64,000 nt of DNA, from assembly GCA_022457155.1 (NCBI GenBank), contig JAJGOT010000164.1, forward strand, positions 1,406,501 to 1,470,500, read 5' to 3'. Made by a program: the position numbers and the translations under genes. The notes beneath the pieces are model-generated. The model had not been told where the DNA came from. It did no database searches and was given only the letters and a program-made list of their open reading frames with translations. This document shows positions 20,324-22,633 of the stretch, one piece after another. The stretch's first letter is position 1. Each line of letters starts with the position of its first letter. This stretch comes from Cladopsammia gracilis (lineage: Eukaryota > Cnidaria > Anthozoa > Scleractinia > Dendrophylliidae).

Positions 20324-22326
20324 ATGCATAATATGACTAAGACCACTGGATCCATAGTCCAATAAGAGATTTATAAGGATGCCACATCTGTCACAACTTC
20401 TAATAAATAAATAGTCTGATTATTCAACTAAATAATTCATAATTTTGACACTTTACCTGAATCCTGTCCATTACAAACATGACTTGTAGGATTAGGTCGG
20501 AATACCTCTCTCTTCTTCTGTCAAAAAGTTTGGCTTCACATTTCACTGCTTCTCTTCTGTATTCACGCATCTTAACTCTTTCTTCTTCTGTAAGCTATAA
20601 CACATCATACACCATTGCATATGAACAATTAAATAATATTTGGGCAACTTTCTTCAACAAAATTAAGCAGAAGATTAGCTGTCACTTGCAGTCATTTTTC
20701 AGGGCCACCCTCACTCCCACTCTACAAACAGTATGCATTAAAACAACTAGATTTCTTAAGTGCCTTTCAATCTTTTAATCCCCAGCTAAATGTTTCAACA
20801 TTGTTGGCCAATATTGTTGGCCAACATTTTGTTGGATGGCAATGTTGGATGCATGGCTAAACATCCCGGCCAACATTACTGTCCAACATTTGTTGGAAAT
20901 GTGGTTGAAACATGAATTGCTATTGCTGGGGTTGCGTTGTGTTGGAAAATGGGCTAAACATTAAAACACTGTTGCACCCAATAAAATGTTGGGTAAAATA
21001 TTTGATTGAAAACAAAACATTCATCTAATAAAAAAATGTTGATCAGCATTGAAATGTTGTACAATGTTAGAATGTTAAGCCAGAGTGTTCCTAGTACAAT
21101 GTAGTTTAGTGTCATCTAACAGTTGCATCTCATTAAGAGTAAAAACTGCCTCTTTTGTCCTCACATGATTTTCCTGTAATAAATATCTGAAACAAGTAAA
21201 GGGCAGTATCATAAATATCAAAAAAGACATCACTGCAAATTGAAATTTAAGTCATTGCAACTTTATCTTTTGCCAGTCACATGGTCAGTAAAATGGTGAC
21301 TGCAGTATCCTTTTTAAACAAAAACTGAAACCAAGGGTGCAGGAAAGAGACTGACTTCCTACAAATCCATTTTAAAACAAATCTGGGATCAATGCTTACA
21401 CAATAATAATTTTGTATTTTCAGTGCTGGCAGTTAGTCCCAAGGCACCAATTATGGTTACATTCGATTTCAGAAACAGCTTAGAAATACAAAACACACAT
21501 CATGACACATTAACATAATGTGTTAACCAAACAAAACCCCAATTGATGCACACAAAAAGGCCGATGCATGGTTGAATGTTAGGCATTATATTCAATATTT
21601 TACAATGGAAAAAGGCACAAAAACATTTGCTGCACATGTTGGAGGGCTATTTTATTCACTGGAAGATATAATAATGCAATCACATGCAATCAAGACTACT
21701 GTGGGTTGCTTAGAGCAAGATGCCAACAGCTTCTGGCGTTTGCGAGGCATTTATTTCTAAGCCTAAAGTGATTTTTTTGTTCAAATATGCTTCGACCGAG
21801 CCTAGAGAAGTATTTAAGAATTTTCTCTATTCCTCACAACTACCAAACACTGTAAAAATAGCGTATGTTTTGCAAATACACTAAAGGCCATCTGTATTTA
21901 CCCAAATTTGGTGATGACGCGAAAAAAAATTGTGTCAAAAGAATAATAGCTCAAGCTAGCTTTGAACCTTGTTTTTATCAAAAGCCAACATTCTGTAGTT
22001 TCTGTTTTAGCAAAACAGATCTTACCAAAGGCGGAGGAAGTTGCATTCCTCTGATCTCCAACATCGATGTGAAAGATTTCGCCGAAGAATGAGCGTTGTT
22101 TGCAAAATGTTTGTCTTGCTCCCAGCCCGTTTGTTTAAACAGATCACGCAAACAAGGAGGCATTTCTTCCAAATATCGTTCCTAAAATTACAAATCATTG
22201 CATTTTTGTTAATTCCAAATCACTATTTATTGATAGCAGGTGTTCAGCATGTTAAATGTTTACGAGTAAAGGTTTTAAAAGAGTTTAAAAAGAGACCATT
22301 ACCTCAAAGTCTTCTTCCCGCGCCAT
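1..22326 (-). CDS. Multi-exon coiled-coil protein gene (partial), interrupted in an intron by a Polinton
   Basis: I do not recognise this family. Reading the minus strand, exon 1 is 22303-22326 (ATG, reads MAREEDFE, then GTAATG) and exon 2 is 22026-22181 (52 codons, phase 0 at both ends, donor GTAAGA). A later exon is 20457-20587, charged and helical, ending in VMFVMDRIQ. The next is 1572-2172 (opens EQREAKTLIE, donor GTGAGG), followed by an open exon from 646 out of the window. Phases match at each join except between exon 2 (ends phase 0) and 20457-20587 (needs phase 1), so at least one small exon is missing; 21095-21173 is a weak candidate. The protein is rich in Glu, Arg, Lys and Ser, with coiled coil around 20457-20587 and again around 310-400 (LEKLRQKLLDEKQKHL), separated by a low-complexity Ser/Thr stretch. 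A centrosomal or ciliary scaffold is possible but is only an inference from composition. Confidence 0.6.
647..1571. other. Intron of the coiled-coil gene
   Basis: This is AT-rich sequence between the exon ending at 1572 (donor on the minus strand) and the exon starting at 646. The short open frames inside it look like chance. I see no repeat or conserved signal. Confidence 0.5.
2173..2533. other. Left remnant of the intron invaded by the Polinton
   Basis: This is intron sequence between the 1572-2172 exon and the element boundary. With about 725 bp on the right side (19731-20456), the pre-insertion intron would have been about 1.1 kb. No other feature is seen. Confidence 0.5.
2529..2533. repeat. 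Target-site duplication CATTA, left copy
   Basis: CATTA directly precedes the first base (AG...) of the left terminal repeat and recurs at 19731-19735 directly after the right terminal repeat. If one terminal base is assigned differently, the duplication can be read as the six bases TCATTA, the usual Polinton length. Confidence 0.8.
2534..2773. repeat. Polinton left terminal inverted repeat with internal palindrome
   Basis: It matches the reverse complement of 19490-19730 over about 240 bp with only a few differences, including a one-base length change in a T run near 2563. The outer part, 2534-2718, is itself an inverted repeat: arms 2534-2619 and 2631-2718 can pair around a short loop, so the end can fold back as a long hairpin. 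Confidence 0.92.
2838..6656 (+). CDS. Protein-primed family B DNA polymerase of the Polinton (PolB)
   Basis: This 1272-residue enzyme should replicate the element by protein priming. The frame opens upstream at a GTG, but I place the start at the ATG at 2838 because it follows the TATATATA box used by the sister genes. In order: an OTU-like motif around Cys218 (LCLFRCL) with a possible partner His311; a C2H2 zinc finger at 325-347 (CGDC...H...C); a Cys/His-rich nuclease-like stretch at 415-440 (VDGYHPES then HGCHWHGC); exonuclease motifs DFE at about 514, FNSG with a following D, and YNNLDV. The polymerase motifs are A (DVNSLYPS, about 851), B (LLGNSAYGK, about 1020) and C (DTDS, 1119), with KCYY near 1180. 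All catalytic acids look present. The 3' end overlaps the convergent integrase gene by 25 bp. The family call is firm; the N-terminal domains are tentative. Confidence 0.95.
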   Translation: MARSMNNERDVFDNISQRELIAWLDAQERKPSLRVPRNEDLAGFDPLDRERMGDFRMPSRIVELYDRGEQGEQGRPGRRQRIINWRFTQGLTRPLVPQMMNKIKQSVRRRHKVKLTWAYKLRNIETGKPIVYYTNISSPWFSKLSQTKRWLQQQEELRLQGEKINRPATKWVFESAVFVEAKAILDNQPLQIGLGRLPDWLRNKREVISLDIYNDDLCLFRCLAVHQGAYINRCTRRARALAQSFFALHRSGCPNGNVVTLQKFHLLERHFRQGIAAYTVTDNGNFVLSYTPSRYDKVGTPTMTIGIYNTHAFLITDINKVTNNYTCGDCLARFTKACNLARHAKTCTRGQTNIACPGNQILAPESAFEKAFYPEGSFGIRATCWLEYEARQRGIHIHHHRCGHGGERSIWRYKVDGYHPESKTVFQYHGCHWHGCRECFPAPEQRNEVITTDRQGNTITREQAFVRTVHINQIFKTLGYNLVERWEHEMPRSWWHDRIPPKRNETYPHAIVYDFEAYQDKTKASQPTRDLSYESEHVPISVSIADTLEPEPEYICSKDPQELIRLFYQSLERRGNAIRDDIAQKYMPQDLEGLTEDQQKLIKQWCDQVPVVGFNSGRCDLHLIRKHFVSYLGQEHGVFAGEKQRQIMFINTPSFKFLDVTNYLSPGINYDKWVKTYGAKQTKSWLPYEWFDSADKLDYKGLPPYWCWYSQLRNSFVLSPEEYKQCERVFKERGMKTFGDWLEYYNNLDVTPFLETLEKMKAFYTKLGVDIFKDAVSLPGVSMQYILRGTLRGRNRPQLFAPSAEAYAMLKEAVVGGPSLVFTRKHVRGETRIRSHKYDLARIVKRILGFDVNSLYPSTMLQEMPCGKEKVVQYEDPVEAARDFWLKLITKQWFGFAEVDIEVPQALWEHFEEFPLLFVNRSVGKEDVPQHMKDYLAKSNRTHLPGQKKLLGVLQAKKILLYAPVLEWLYNHGLHITAVYRTIDYTPIKIFDWFVHEVANNRRKGDADKEKALLAEVFKLLGNSAYGKFIEAVERQTRVVYTNDEDTVDKHLRSAWFEDLEEIGGSYKIELRKNKVTINRPFQVGIVVYQLAKLRMLQFYYDFLDHYLDRRDFELIQMDTDSMYFALSYDTLEEAVRPELRTQFEREKKNWLSWDKWSSREPGLFKLEKEGTRAIALCSKCYYVEDEESGEAKMSSKGVNKGQNELRWERYERALEGYKDMATNRGFRMHNGAMYTYEQRKLGLSAYYDKRWVLPDGIHTEPIEFHSPAGGN
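6632..7627 (-). CDS. Polinton integrase (retroviral-type, DD35E)
   Basis: The protein has 331 residues. The catalytic triad is Asp75 (HQADLLF), Asp140 (QVDPGTEF) and Glu175 (QGIVERFNRTL); the last two are exactly 35 residues apart, as in retroviral and Ty3 integrases. An N-terminal helical region precedes the core. The C-terminal part, with YNIEKVV and YYLYDGPKRGF, may be an SH3- or chromo-like domain; that is a guess. The enzyme should insert the element and generate the 5-6 bp duplications seen at its ends. Two ATGs lie close together (7627 and 7621); the second is followed by G and sits right after a TATAT run, so either could be used. The stop lies inside the convergent PolB gene. Confidence 0.95.
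   Translation of the reverse strand: MYMEAKLSKVYYGPKGYWKGLAAVKKLAAAAKVSEEAAKKWLVKQALWQVYLPAPRHIPRPKFDVQTPNAVHQADLLFLPHDKLPHGRKVYKYALTVVDVASRYKAAEPLTSKESDEVSKALTRIYRRGPLKWPQLLQVDPGTEFMGAVTKETGAHKTTIRRGRVDIHRDQGIVERFNRTLAERLFGYQYAVEMNLPSGRSTAWVKRLPDVVSALNNEVTRLTGKKPAQAIKEKATSAKPATSYARPVGFSEKKLPHGAHVRYLYYPGELEGGSRRATDPIWSLKVYNIEKVVTKPDAPVVYYLYDGPKRGFVREELMVVPPGTQLPPAGL
7636..8070 (-). CDS. Polinton protein with terminal membrane segments, unknown function
   Basis: This 144-residue protein has a hydrophobic N-terminus (IAIMVGGAILNAAAF), a long charged helical middle beginning EKIRHDKALEAY, and a hydrophobic C-terminus (LLFIGTGALALGYAAF). The layout suggests a hairpin-like or bitopic membrane protein, perhaps of an internal virion membrane or in morphogenesis; this is inference. 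It starts just after a TATATATG-type box and ends only 9 bp from the integrase start. The family is not recognised. Confidence 0.75.
   Translation of the reverse strand: MASIAIMVGGAILNAAAFTGGNYLAKYLSGDSGQAALDEKIRHDKALEAYQAAYAKYQKDRTKLLDWIASNDRIKDQAKHNFQDTDQALVLYNQTHPTEERIQTLPKEPEFSDFYKPGPQQKQGELLFIGTGALALGYAAFRFL
8092..8313 (-). CDS. Small Polinton membrane protein
   Basis: The protein has 73 residues with two hydrophobic helices, around ATITGLVATIGWVG and VKFTAAMAGSIAL, joined by a short polar loop. It lies in the run of small membrane-protein genes between the integrase and the ATPase. The start ATG follows an ATATATA run by three bases, as for its neighbours. Function unknown. Confidence 0.7.
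   Translation of the reverse strand: MSDNKLVKAVLDAATITGLVATIGWVGKRVVKENLTADPSSSLMNYVKFTAAMAGSIALKKYLEDQKILPASM
8323..8769 (-). CDS. Polinton membrane-anchored protein with 12-residue repeats
   Basis: The protein has 148 residues: one N-terminal membrane segment (IGWAIAGYLWACSTYTLF), then a highly charged helical stalk. The stalk contains four almost exact copies of a 12-residue unit (EEQRHKGLAECR-like), then more divergent units with the same spacing and a charged C-terminus. The DNA repeats are 36 bp and nearly identical, so copy number has probably changed recently. A 12-residue period is not the usual heptad, but an extended helical rod is likely. The start is preceded by a long TATATATATA run. 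It might be a tether or spike-like component, but there is no direct evidence. Confidence 0.7.
   Translation of the reverse strand: MRTHDFVDFIGWAIAGYLWACSTYTLFSTINNACKKRYEEQRHKGLAECREEQRHKGLAECREEQRHKGLAECREEQRHKGLAERVEEKRESELAKYMEEKRERAFAKYREERRQRKLAAHDEKMRQQALEFYKKFCEDESEDEKQKP
8518..8655. repeat. 36-bp tandem repeat, about four copies
   Basis: These near-perfect in-frame repeats lie within the 8323-8769 gene and contain the block agcaagtcccttatgtcttt in each unit. The unit length is a multiple of three, so gain or loss of copies keeps the frame. Confidence 0.85.
8792..9208 (-). CDS. Polinton single-pass membrane protein with basic and Pro/Ala-rich tails
   Basis: The protein has 138 residues. 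The N-terminal half is polar, with a basic helix (GKRLAERNRLAREAKKQ). A membrane segment follows (VLILGVGGLIVSVLGVYY), and the C-terminus is Pro/Ala-rich ending in a basic cluster (RPPRRRIREME). A DNA- or capsid-contacting tail is possible but not shown. Two adjacent ATGs (9208 and 9205) follow a TATATATACATG box. Family not recognised. Confidence 0.68.
   Translation of the reverse strand: MMAQPLETVPEETVAPTNNTHVTSDTPKTAPAKNPGRVASGKRLAERNRLAREAKKQAQAAKATNEPAPNEAPTKAESSSNTVLILGVGGLIVSVLGVYYQREAIMNTLRRNETPPPAAAEAPPPTQRPPRRRIREME
9244..9298. repeat. Short tandem repeat of about 12 bp
   Basis: This is a run of imperfect units of the type caggtttctgc / caggttcctgc between the start of the 8792-9208 gene and the 3' end of the next gene. 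It lies upstream of the 9208 start box. Confidence 0.6.
9300..9908 (-). CDS. Conserved-looking Polinton protein, unknown function
   Basis: This soluble 202-residue protein is mostly helical, with an acidic N-terminus and a C-terminal tail containing two prolines clusters and acidic/aromatic residues (FDEVDTCFDEIFD). The middle is well ordered (for example LTDKQVEKYYKRYEAYVG). No catalytic motif is apparent. The gene begins six bases after a TATATATA box and precedes a 79-codon gene in the same direction. It could be a virion or assembly protein by position; that is inference. Confidence 0.72.
   Translation of the reverse strand: MATNFPEDDEIMQLLEATPDSSLPSAIPEVLTGPDTPAQREKLAVLVSTGKSKEAIGAQLTHEQVKRLTDKQVEKYYKRYEAYVGNKTTESLIDSVIMFATKGAGMVVKIDDVEALQKELKNDYMINQELSSLAGNLALRCGRFLALANAVLITTKHIDFKKEPEELPLQPAPPVHPSRDGEGFPLEGFDEVDTCFDEIFDT
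9929..10168 (-). CDS. Small helical Polinton protein
   Basis: The protein has 79 residues, predicted mostly alpha-helical, with no membrane segment and no recognised motif. The gene has its own TATATATATA box ending about eight bases upstream of the ATG and lies between the ATPase and the 202-residue protein gene. The consistent promoter and tight spacing support it as real. Confidence 0.62.
   Translation of the reverse strand: MNTSTSIHKLTVFSQLLGELQSHAEEMQIQIIKTAGEDDLRLMLLNRYPLKVTVCPATMTGLIREVESLLPDIKRIIEK
10193..10792 (-). CDS. Genome-packaging ATPase (A32/FtsK-HerA-like)
   Basis: The protein has 199 residues. Walker A is GPTNSGKT (14-21), Walker B is LFVLDDC with Asp93-Asp94, and a downstream VLTQQLTS stretch fits the polar sensor of this family. 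In Polintons, adenovirus-like elements and large DNA viruses such ATPases drive DNA into preformed capsids. Short length without extra domains is typical of the Polinton version. It lies between the small-gene block and the major capsid gene, and its ATG follows a TATATAGAGA box. Confidence 0.93.
   Translation of the reverse strand: MDPRKLPFNALIIGPTNSGKTQYLLNQLRGPFRGKFDYIVLFCPTFVHNKTYDGFVDQEPRIFVIDCQQHEIEAWLTLASYFFDGTNTLFVLDDCAASKDVKGRTSQLVKLGFSARHSGLSVWVLTQQLTSIAKPFRENVAAIVLFYTPSSKTTKAIFDDYAGELSHEEYKVLIAKLKGHKFSHLVFSLRHPYGVEVKM
10824..12074 (-). CDS. Probable major capsid protein (double jelly-roll)
   Basis: This 416-residue beta-rich protein has no membrane segment or enzyme motif. Features recalling double jelly-roll capsid proteins of Polintons and related elements include an early LLFNIDLAGG strand region, LTNIQLEYE near the middle, the FNPDITKVNVTI-GSPN block, and a conserved-looking end (FGLLIDLRSM... 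then CHIYTISDSQMNIM). It is divergently transcribed from the 12121 gene and shares a palindromic promoter with it. It is at the short end for Polinton major capsid proteins. A structure prediction should decide; the alternative is another structural protein. Confidence 0.7.
   Translation of the reverse strand: MAVQPNLLPTNAEKILGAMKAERTVKRITFERTSANPGETLYVTVPKLNEQEVIVSGSLALLFNIDLAGGHANNYLVQNVSRALVDRLVVKFAATTVQDTVGYDIYKIFEDLFLSVDKRDNMLPEGIQSVDLSKIRSSAGDKKTSGVDAENKLETIYKNKYRINLDHQIITDHGVMYPQALYNDLTFEITLAQASQVVRGSDTSKLVYKLTNIQLEYETIRSQQLADEATSVYSSGKEFAYDHIMREEVVPFSKGSDARLNLRVNPQRRSLKAILLLFIEPYTAGARDSEKYFNPDITKVNVTINGSPNRIYNEGINGTDMWREVSRLFKKRGDGRPNMNLTKYLTGNKFGLLIDLRSMADTTLHGNGQRLVNTKDGVHFEIERTTSGSGNGHCHIYTISDSQMNIMDKQLQAVQY
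12071..12124. promoter_or_regulatory. Palindromic bidirectional promoter 1
   Basis: Two perfect 24-bp inverted arms, 12071-12094 and 12101-12124, are separated by six A/T bases. Each arm contains a TATATATA run followed by CTCTGGCC and the ATG, so the start codons of both divergent genes lie inside the palindrome and have the same upstream sequence. Confidence 0.85.
12121..13509 (+). CDS. Polinton coiled-coil protein with C-terminal membrane segments
   Basis: The protein has 462 residues. The N-terminus is acidic (DHDGDDDEEE). A globular region of about 80-160 follows, with WLKSRFPRMNPSRIDPIGFG. A long coiled coil spans roughly 165-360 and is rich in Glu, Gln, Lys and Arg. Two or three hydrophobic helices follow (VVLAAGLVIGAVTIAAM; GLIGSIVSFIFKTAG; WLLILAVVGFMIERI) and a basic end. 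It should be anchored in a membrane with the rod outside the bilayer. Its stop codon abuts the stop of the convergent 13510-15372 gene with no spacer. I recall similar frames in other cnidarian elements, but the function is unknown to me. Confidence 0.85.
   Translation: MAEGGYDIPGENENTGLDWDIDHDGDDDEEEVNRTTPFQPGAASTPYPGSEEQIEMHTLPREQSGFDSEGIPLLEGDFLDATEKASRIDAAMDWLKSRFPRMNPSRIDPIGFGKKTENAGKFVTFGPRGGEKPIFKQDGSGLLKSFTDRFKEALGPSAEEIVSEDNTTIREERQRLKEAEKQLKEAERIAVEQQKAASEVQNLRGRIEETQARIDALDQEHGSSVESQTELDRLKQLKKNLQGDLENQKKELGAIQKIQKQRDQEQAKVDKLRTQLSAKTKERNAVEARLNSTKPLDELNEQEADLVRQNEEDRRVIEDENTSPSDREAAEARVAEREEELARLRTQVQEREEALPLRERVKNIFKKYGWTLQAVVLAAGLVIGAVTIAAMNGLKAGTKAIGNGLKALGNKVASILPGLIGSIVSFIFKTAGQVISFLGEHAWLLILAVVGFMIERITKRRR
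13510..15372 (-). CDS. Large Polinton structural-type protein with C-terminal membrane anchor
   Basis: The protein has 620 residues. A Gly/Pro-rich N-terminus (about 1-60) is followed by an ordered region of roughly 60-480 with many aromatics and strands (for example FWPQQLNFSLWCATTGCG and YRFHVYFTTRRILYKLGG). A Pro/Thr-rich linker (PKPAPVPTPQ... up to about 590) leads to a final hydrophobic helix (ALIGVGALALAGLFVWMR). The layout, a globular head on a Pro/Thr stalk ending in a membrane anchor, fits a virion surface or membrane-attached protein; this is inference. No catalytic motif was recognised. It shares a palindromic promoter with the minor capsid gene. Confidence 0.85.
   Translation of the reverse strand: MFGRRPGGFNPGSNLGLDIGGHDYGPPPPFFPRPQNPLYPQQSRYISKKQPTPPTVNPQLAWLSSPEAEKLSTAAKAKAISDFKRRFPHADMSRFTTEVSFDEKHKATAVVLFSEGPGSWAMPSDIPHKNWTQALKDALGLEYIGGFPYQLTLNRNIQKPIPAVDFSTSIDKDMMIGSVLNDEAQKIYVTPTDYFTTKYRNIFRDTQISFTTAKYGRKWLGGPHMSFWPQQLNFSLWCATTGCGISRDLLFDKNSTLSLTPQLRSFYRFHVYFTTRRILYKLGGEQSVSALPDDPTFNQKDNKFNIDAYKRICQEFGVDPSSDFRFTYGKNHGLGNVYIWVAYDGPSSTDYDYPDPDLALFDDERVTDRKDPNYRANGIYFVRNDQGAVSQFEHFVPNYAQGLTQPGLARMNQSIEAFVYCILGAQANTRSSILGNGGRAFETQRVFLTLLEDAIRLNDISKSVQHYQQAIQATKVWLNFVVAPGSWLMPSRMVINTESVVGYNNNLMQATQGMKLGVNNDVNLATKKASLRPMDGGPTKINPPNSHPSNPIHKQATQAQGISPKDPKPAPVPTPQLASTPTPTPKPVTTQETKIEPHHVNKALIGVGALALAGLFVWMR
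15370..15420. promoter_or_regulatory. Palindromic bidirectional promoter 2
   Basis: Inverted arms of about 19 bp (15370-15388 and 15402-15420) read catgattgaatatatatat and include the ATG of each divergent gene. The centre is pure A/T. This is the same design as the palindrome at 12071-12124 with a different non-TATA part. Confidence 0.85.
15418..16086 (+). CDS. Probable minor capsid (penton-like) protein
   Basis: This 222-residue beta-rich protein has no membrane segment. The C-terminal part contains YFIHCDLVDKEQNLFNGKPS, LAKFDLRGEPYEKV and LFDFNNMPLEFELEI, features I associate with the single jelly-roll vertex proteins of cnidarian Polintons and related viruses. Its size fits. It starts within a palindromic promoter shared with the 620-residue protein and is followed 26 bp later by the 16113 gene. 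The family call rests on memory of related sequences and needs a profile or structure comparison. Confidence 0.68.
   Translation: MVVLTIVAPSNPHTIYFDHPLQKPSYIRLVSCSFYNSWHNLKENATISTTIDSSNGSTPNVTLLQGHYTIDSLAKQFNDLATKHRIKLQLSTTINTPVGSMVIHNGSNVKFSDNLANLLGIRAVLFLVTYVKRLTSPSTYFIHCDLVDKEQNLFNGKPSTVLAKFDLRGEPYEKVFYESTQQNMRDVSSGDYVNSITLSVRDEHNALFDFNNMPLEFELEIN
16113..16793 (+). CDS. Polinton helical membrane protein
   Basis: The protein has 226 residues. A polar N-terminus with Pro and Tyr (APEYSETPSLYPDL) is followed by a basic helix, two adjacent hydrophobic helices (VSFGFISTGLSTATIATAL; GLIASPVIAGVAAITGFSAA) forming a probable hairpin, then basic and charged helices to the end. A TATATATATA box lies about nine bases upstream of two successive ATGs (16113, 16116). 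The gene follows the minor capsid gene in the same direction. Function unknown; membrane remodelling or an internal membrane component is possible. Confidence 0.8.
   Translation: MMSSTNVLPSAPEYSETPSLYPDLSNGEGFRLKKISDLQKELESEANHYRQVAKKYKRTHTIVHGTAVSFGFISTGLSTATIATALSGVGLIASPVIAGVAAITGFSAASLTMLNRRLQRKITKHEKIYTLALAKRNSVFELVSKALTDKRISDSEFKIILREVESYYELKNEIRSGEAKPSQNKQTQTQTPDLDKIRKEIRKEEQEKIQKKLNRLTAVSKSDLKD
16833..16898. repeat. Cluster of GTGAC iterons
   Basis: Seven copies of GTGAC, mostly as GCGTGACA, occur within about 66 bp together with one inverted GTCAC, giving the local palindrome gtcacgcgtgac. Such iterons are typical protein-binding clusters at origins or promoters. The binding protein is unknown. 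Confidence 0.7.
16925..17065. repeat. GC-rich region with nested inverted repeats
   Basis: Outer arms cagggggtgctc (16925-16936) and gagcacccccctg (17053-17065) can pair. Inside is a perfect 16-bp palindrome, cctagcctaggctagg (16956-16971), and a ctcctaggag palindrome near 17035. A structured RNA or cruciform is possible; no known RNA family was recognised. Confidence 0.5.
17402..18055 (+). CDS. VLTF3-like late transcription factor
   Basis: The protein has 217 residues. A four-cysteine zinc ribbon (CYSC at about 78 and CKKC about 20 residues later) is followed by a helical region with RIFKHIQARLPRISYTFVIY, the arrangement of poxvirus-type VLTF3 factors found in several large DNA viruses and virus-like elements. 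It should activate late promoters of the element. Unlike the structural genes it has no TATATATA run next to its ATG; its upstream region contains the GTGAC cluster. The 3' end overlaps the convergent exonuclease gene by 17 bp. Family assignment is from motif layout. Confidence 0.75.
   Translation: MTDFTARISELDKQHNFAILRSLYGGDYRKEIHRLRLPEKLCHIYEDMGLAEMGKQYLQEHYNALQRERWARRFLSCYSCDGPFLQSSDSCELYCKKCGRVEVLEDYAPAYTDQNILYKPRQRQSARCYAFGYALTRINKRIGLTIDQINEVKRIFKHIQARLPRISYTFVIYKIMDITTPLENPQRALVNCLRQQMSNNMIIKNDRLWSNAFKDLE
18039..19172 (-). CDS. YqaJ/lambda-type exonuclease (viral recombinase, PD-(D/E)XK)
   Basis: The protein has 377 residues. The N-terminal part has WVSYRQNTLGASEIAALIG, matching the helix and GxS-E start of YqaJ/alkaline exonuclease domains. 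It continues with WGNLFEPLARKYFE, then the catalytic SPDGYY...LLEFKCPFKR (Asp followed by E-x-K) and a downstream YKPQIQTGL (Gln helix). Such enzymes resect DNA ends for annealing-type recombination and concatemer processing. It lies at the right end next to the terminal repeat, convergent with VLTF3. The C-terminal third is charged with no recognised domain. No TATATATA run adjoins the ATG. Confidence 0.85.
   Translation of the reverse strand: MMTTTQVFLNFLKSRNTGLKQKSADWVSYRQNTLGASEIAALIGVSPFETPKNLLLKKLQPSGMHSNTACTWGNLFEPLARKYFEQKHSARVFAYSISLNLATDNPLFRKIICSPDGYYLDKDNNLILLEFKCPFKRKIAMTRVPSYYKPQIQTGLVFSGEMINKGLFVDSYFRMCSINQIEPSSNHNNLLNGGNIYQTKDHTALAWGICYLFSKQKFTRKQTKMIDIGSLKQTQTFEQIMTSIAEKDLWCSYGSVRMSFSKEYIDEEYLRYFRMKKAFLAPDEGPKPVAFFSWKLLKVTELEIVKHEGFLNSIQPKVERFHENLARLRRKIHENLSNQKHLEKTIPGETFEDNIGDDSVMLEAFLIEKAEALTPDL
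19197..19439 (-). CDS. Small basic Cys-containing Polinton frame
   Basis: The frame encodes 80 residues, with a basic N-terminus (MGRGRKSVL) and a possible metal site (CYGC...CKC, 15-residue span). It lies just upstream of and in the same direction as the exonuclease, 24 bp apart, and ends before the terminal repeat. It could encode a small DNA-binding protein. The alternative is a spurious frame; evidence is position and composition only. Confidence 0.45.
   Translation of the reverse strand: MTMGRGRKSVLTQSIKRTAFNHSRHGSLLCYGCRKGKKGELCKCVEEIRGQTSPPSFVSKYILEAAQRLTPQQLVAVITN
19490..19730. repeat. Polinton right terminal inverted repeat with internal palindrome
   Basis: It is the inverted partner of 2534-2773. 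Its outer portion, 19545-19730, is again self-complementary, with arms of about 80 bp. CATTA follows at 19731-19735. Confidence 0.92.
19731..19735. repeat. Target-site duplication CATTA, right copy
   Basis: It is a direct copy of 2529-2533, immediately outside the right terminal repeat. Confidence 0.8.
20185..20323. repeat. Short fold-back element (139 bp) in the host intron
   Basis: TTATTGACTGAGT at the left and its inverse ACTCAGTCAATAA at the right frame a long hairpin containing AAATATTTGGCTC and its inverse. It looks like a MITE in the same intron as the Polinton. The stretch 19736-20184 before it has no gene. Confidence 0.7.
20789..21005. repeat. AACATTGTTGG-rich interspersed repeat
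   Basis: The region is full of direct and inverted copies of CAACATTGTTGG / ATGTTGG words, consistent with an old non-autonomous repeat. The rest of 20588-22025 is AT-rich intron with no confident gene; one host exon may lie near 21095-21173. Confidence 0.5.
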
Positions 22327-22633
22327 TTTTGAAACCCTAATTTGTCCGAGACGATAAGGAGATCTGGTGTCGAACAAAAATATTTTTGAGTAGGGGAGGG
22401 CGAGAGAGCTTAAAATAGAGCTTAGCTTACCTTACAACAAAGTAATAAATATCTTCCAAAGTTTTTAAAAAGGAAATAAGCCAATTTTAATAATTATTAT
22501 TATCTACTTAGTCCATTAAAATAAAGATTACAATTATTTGCCCCAAAATATAACAAATGTTTGAAATTAACAGGATCTTACTTACCCTACCCCAGAGGAG
22601 CCTTACTCTGGGATAGCTGAGAAATCAAACAAA
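22327..22633. promoter_or_regulatory. Shared promoter between the coiled-coil gene and the MLLE gene
   Basis: These are 307 bp between two divergent start codons (22326 minus, 22634 plus). I see no obvious TATA box at a fixed distance; the assignment is by position only. Confidence 0.45.
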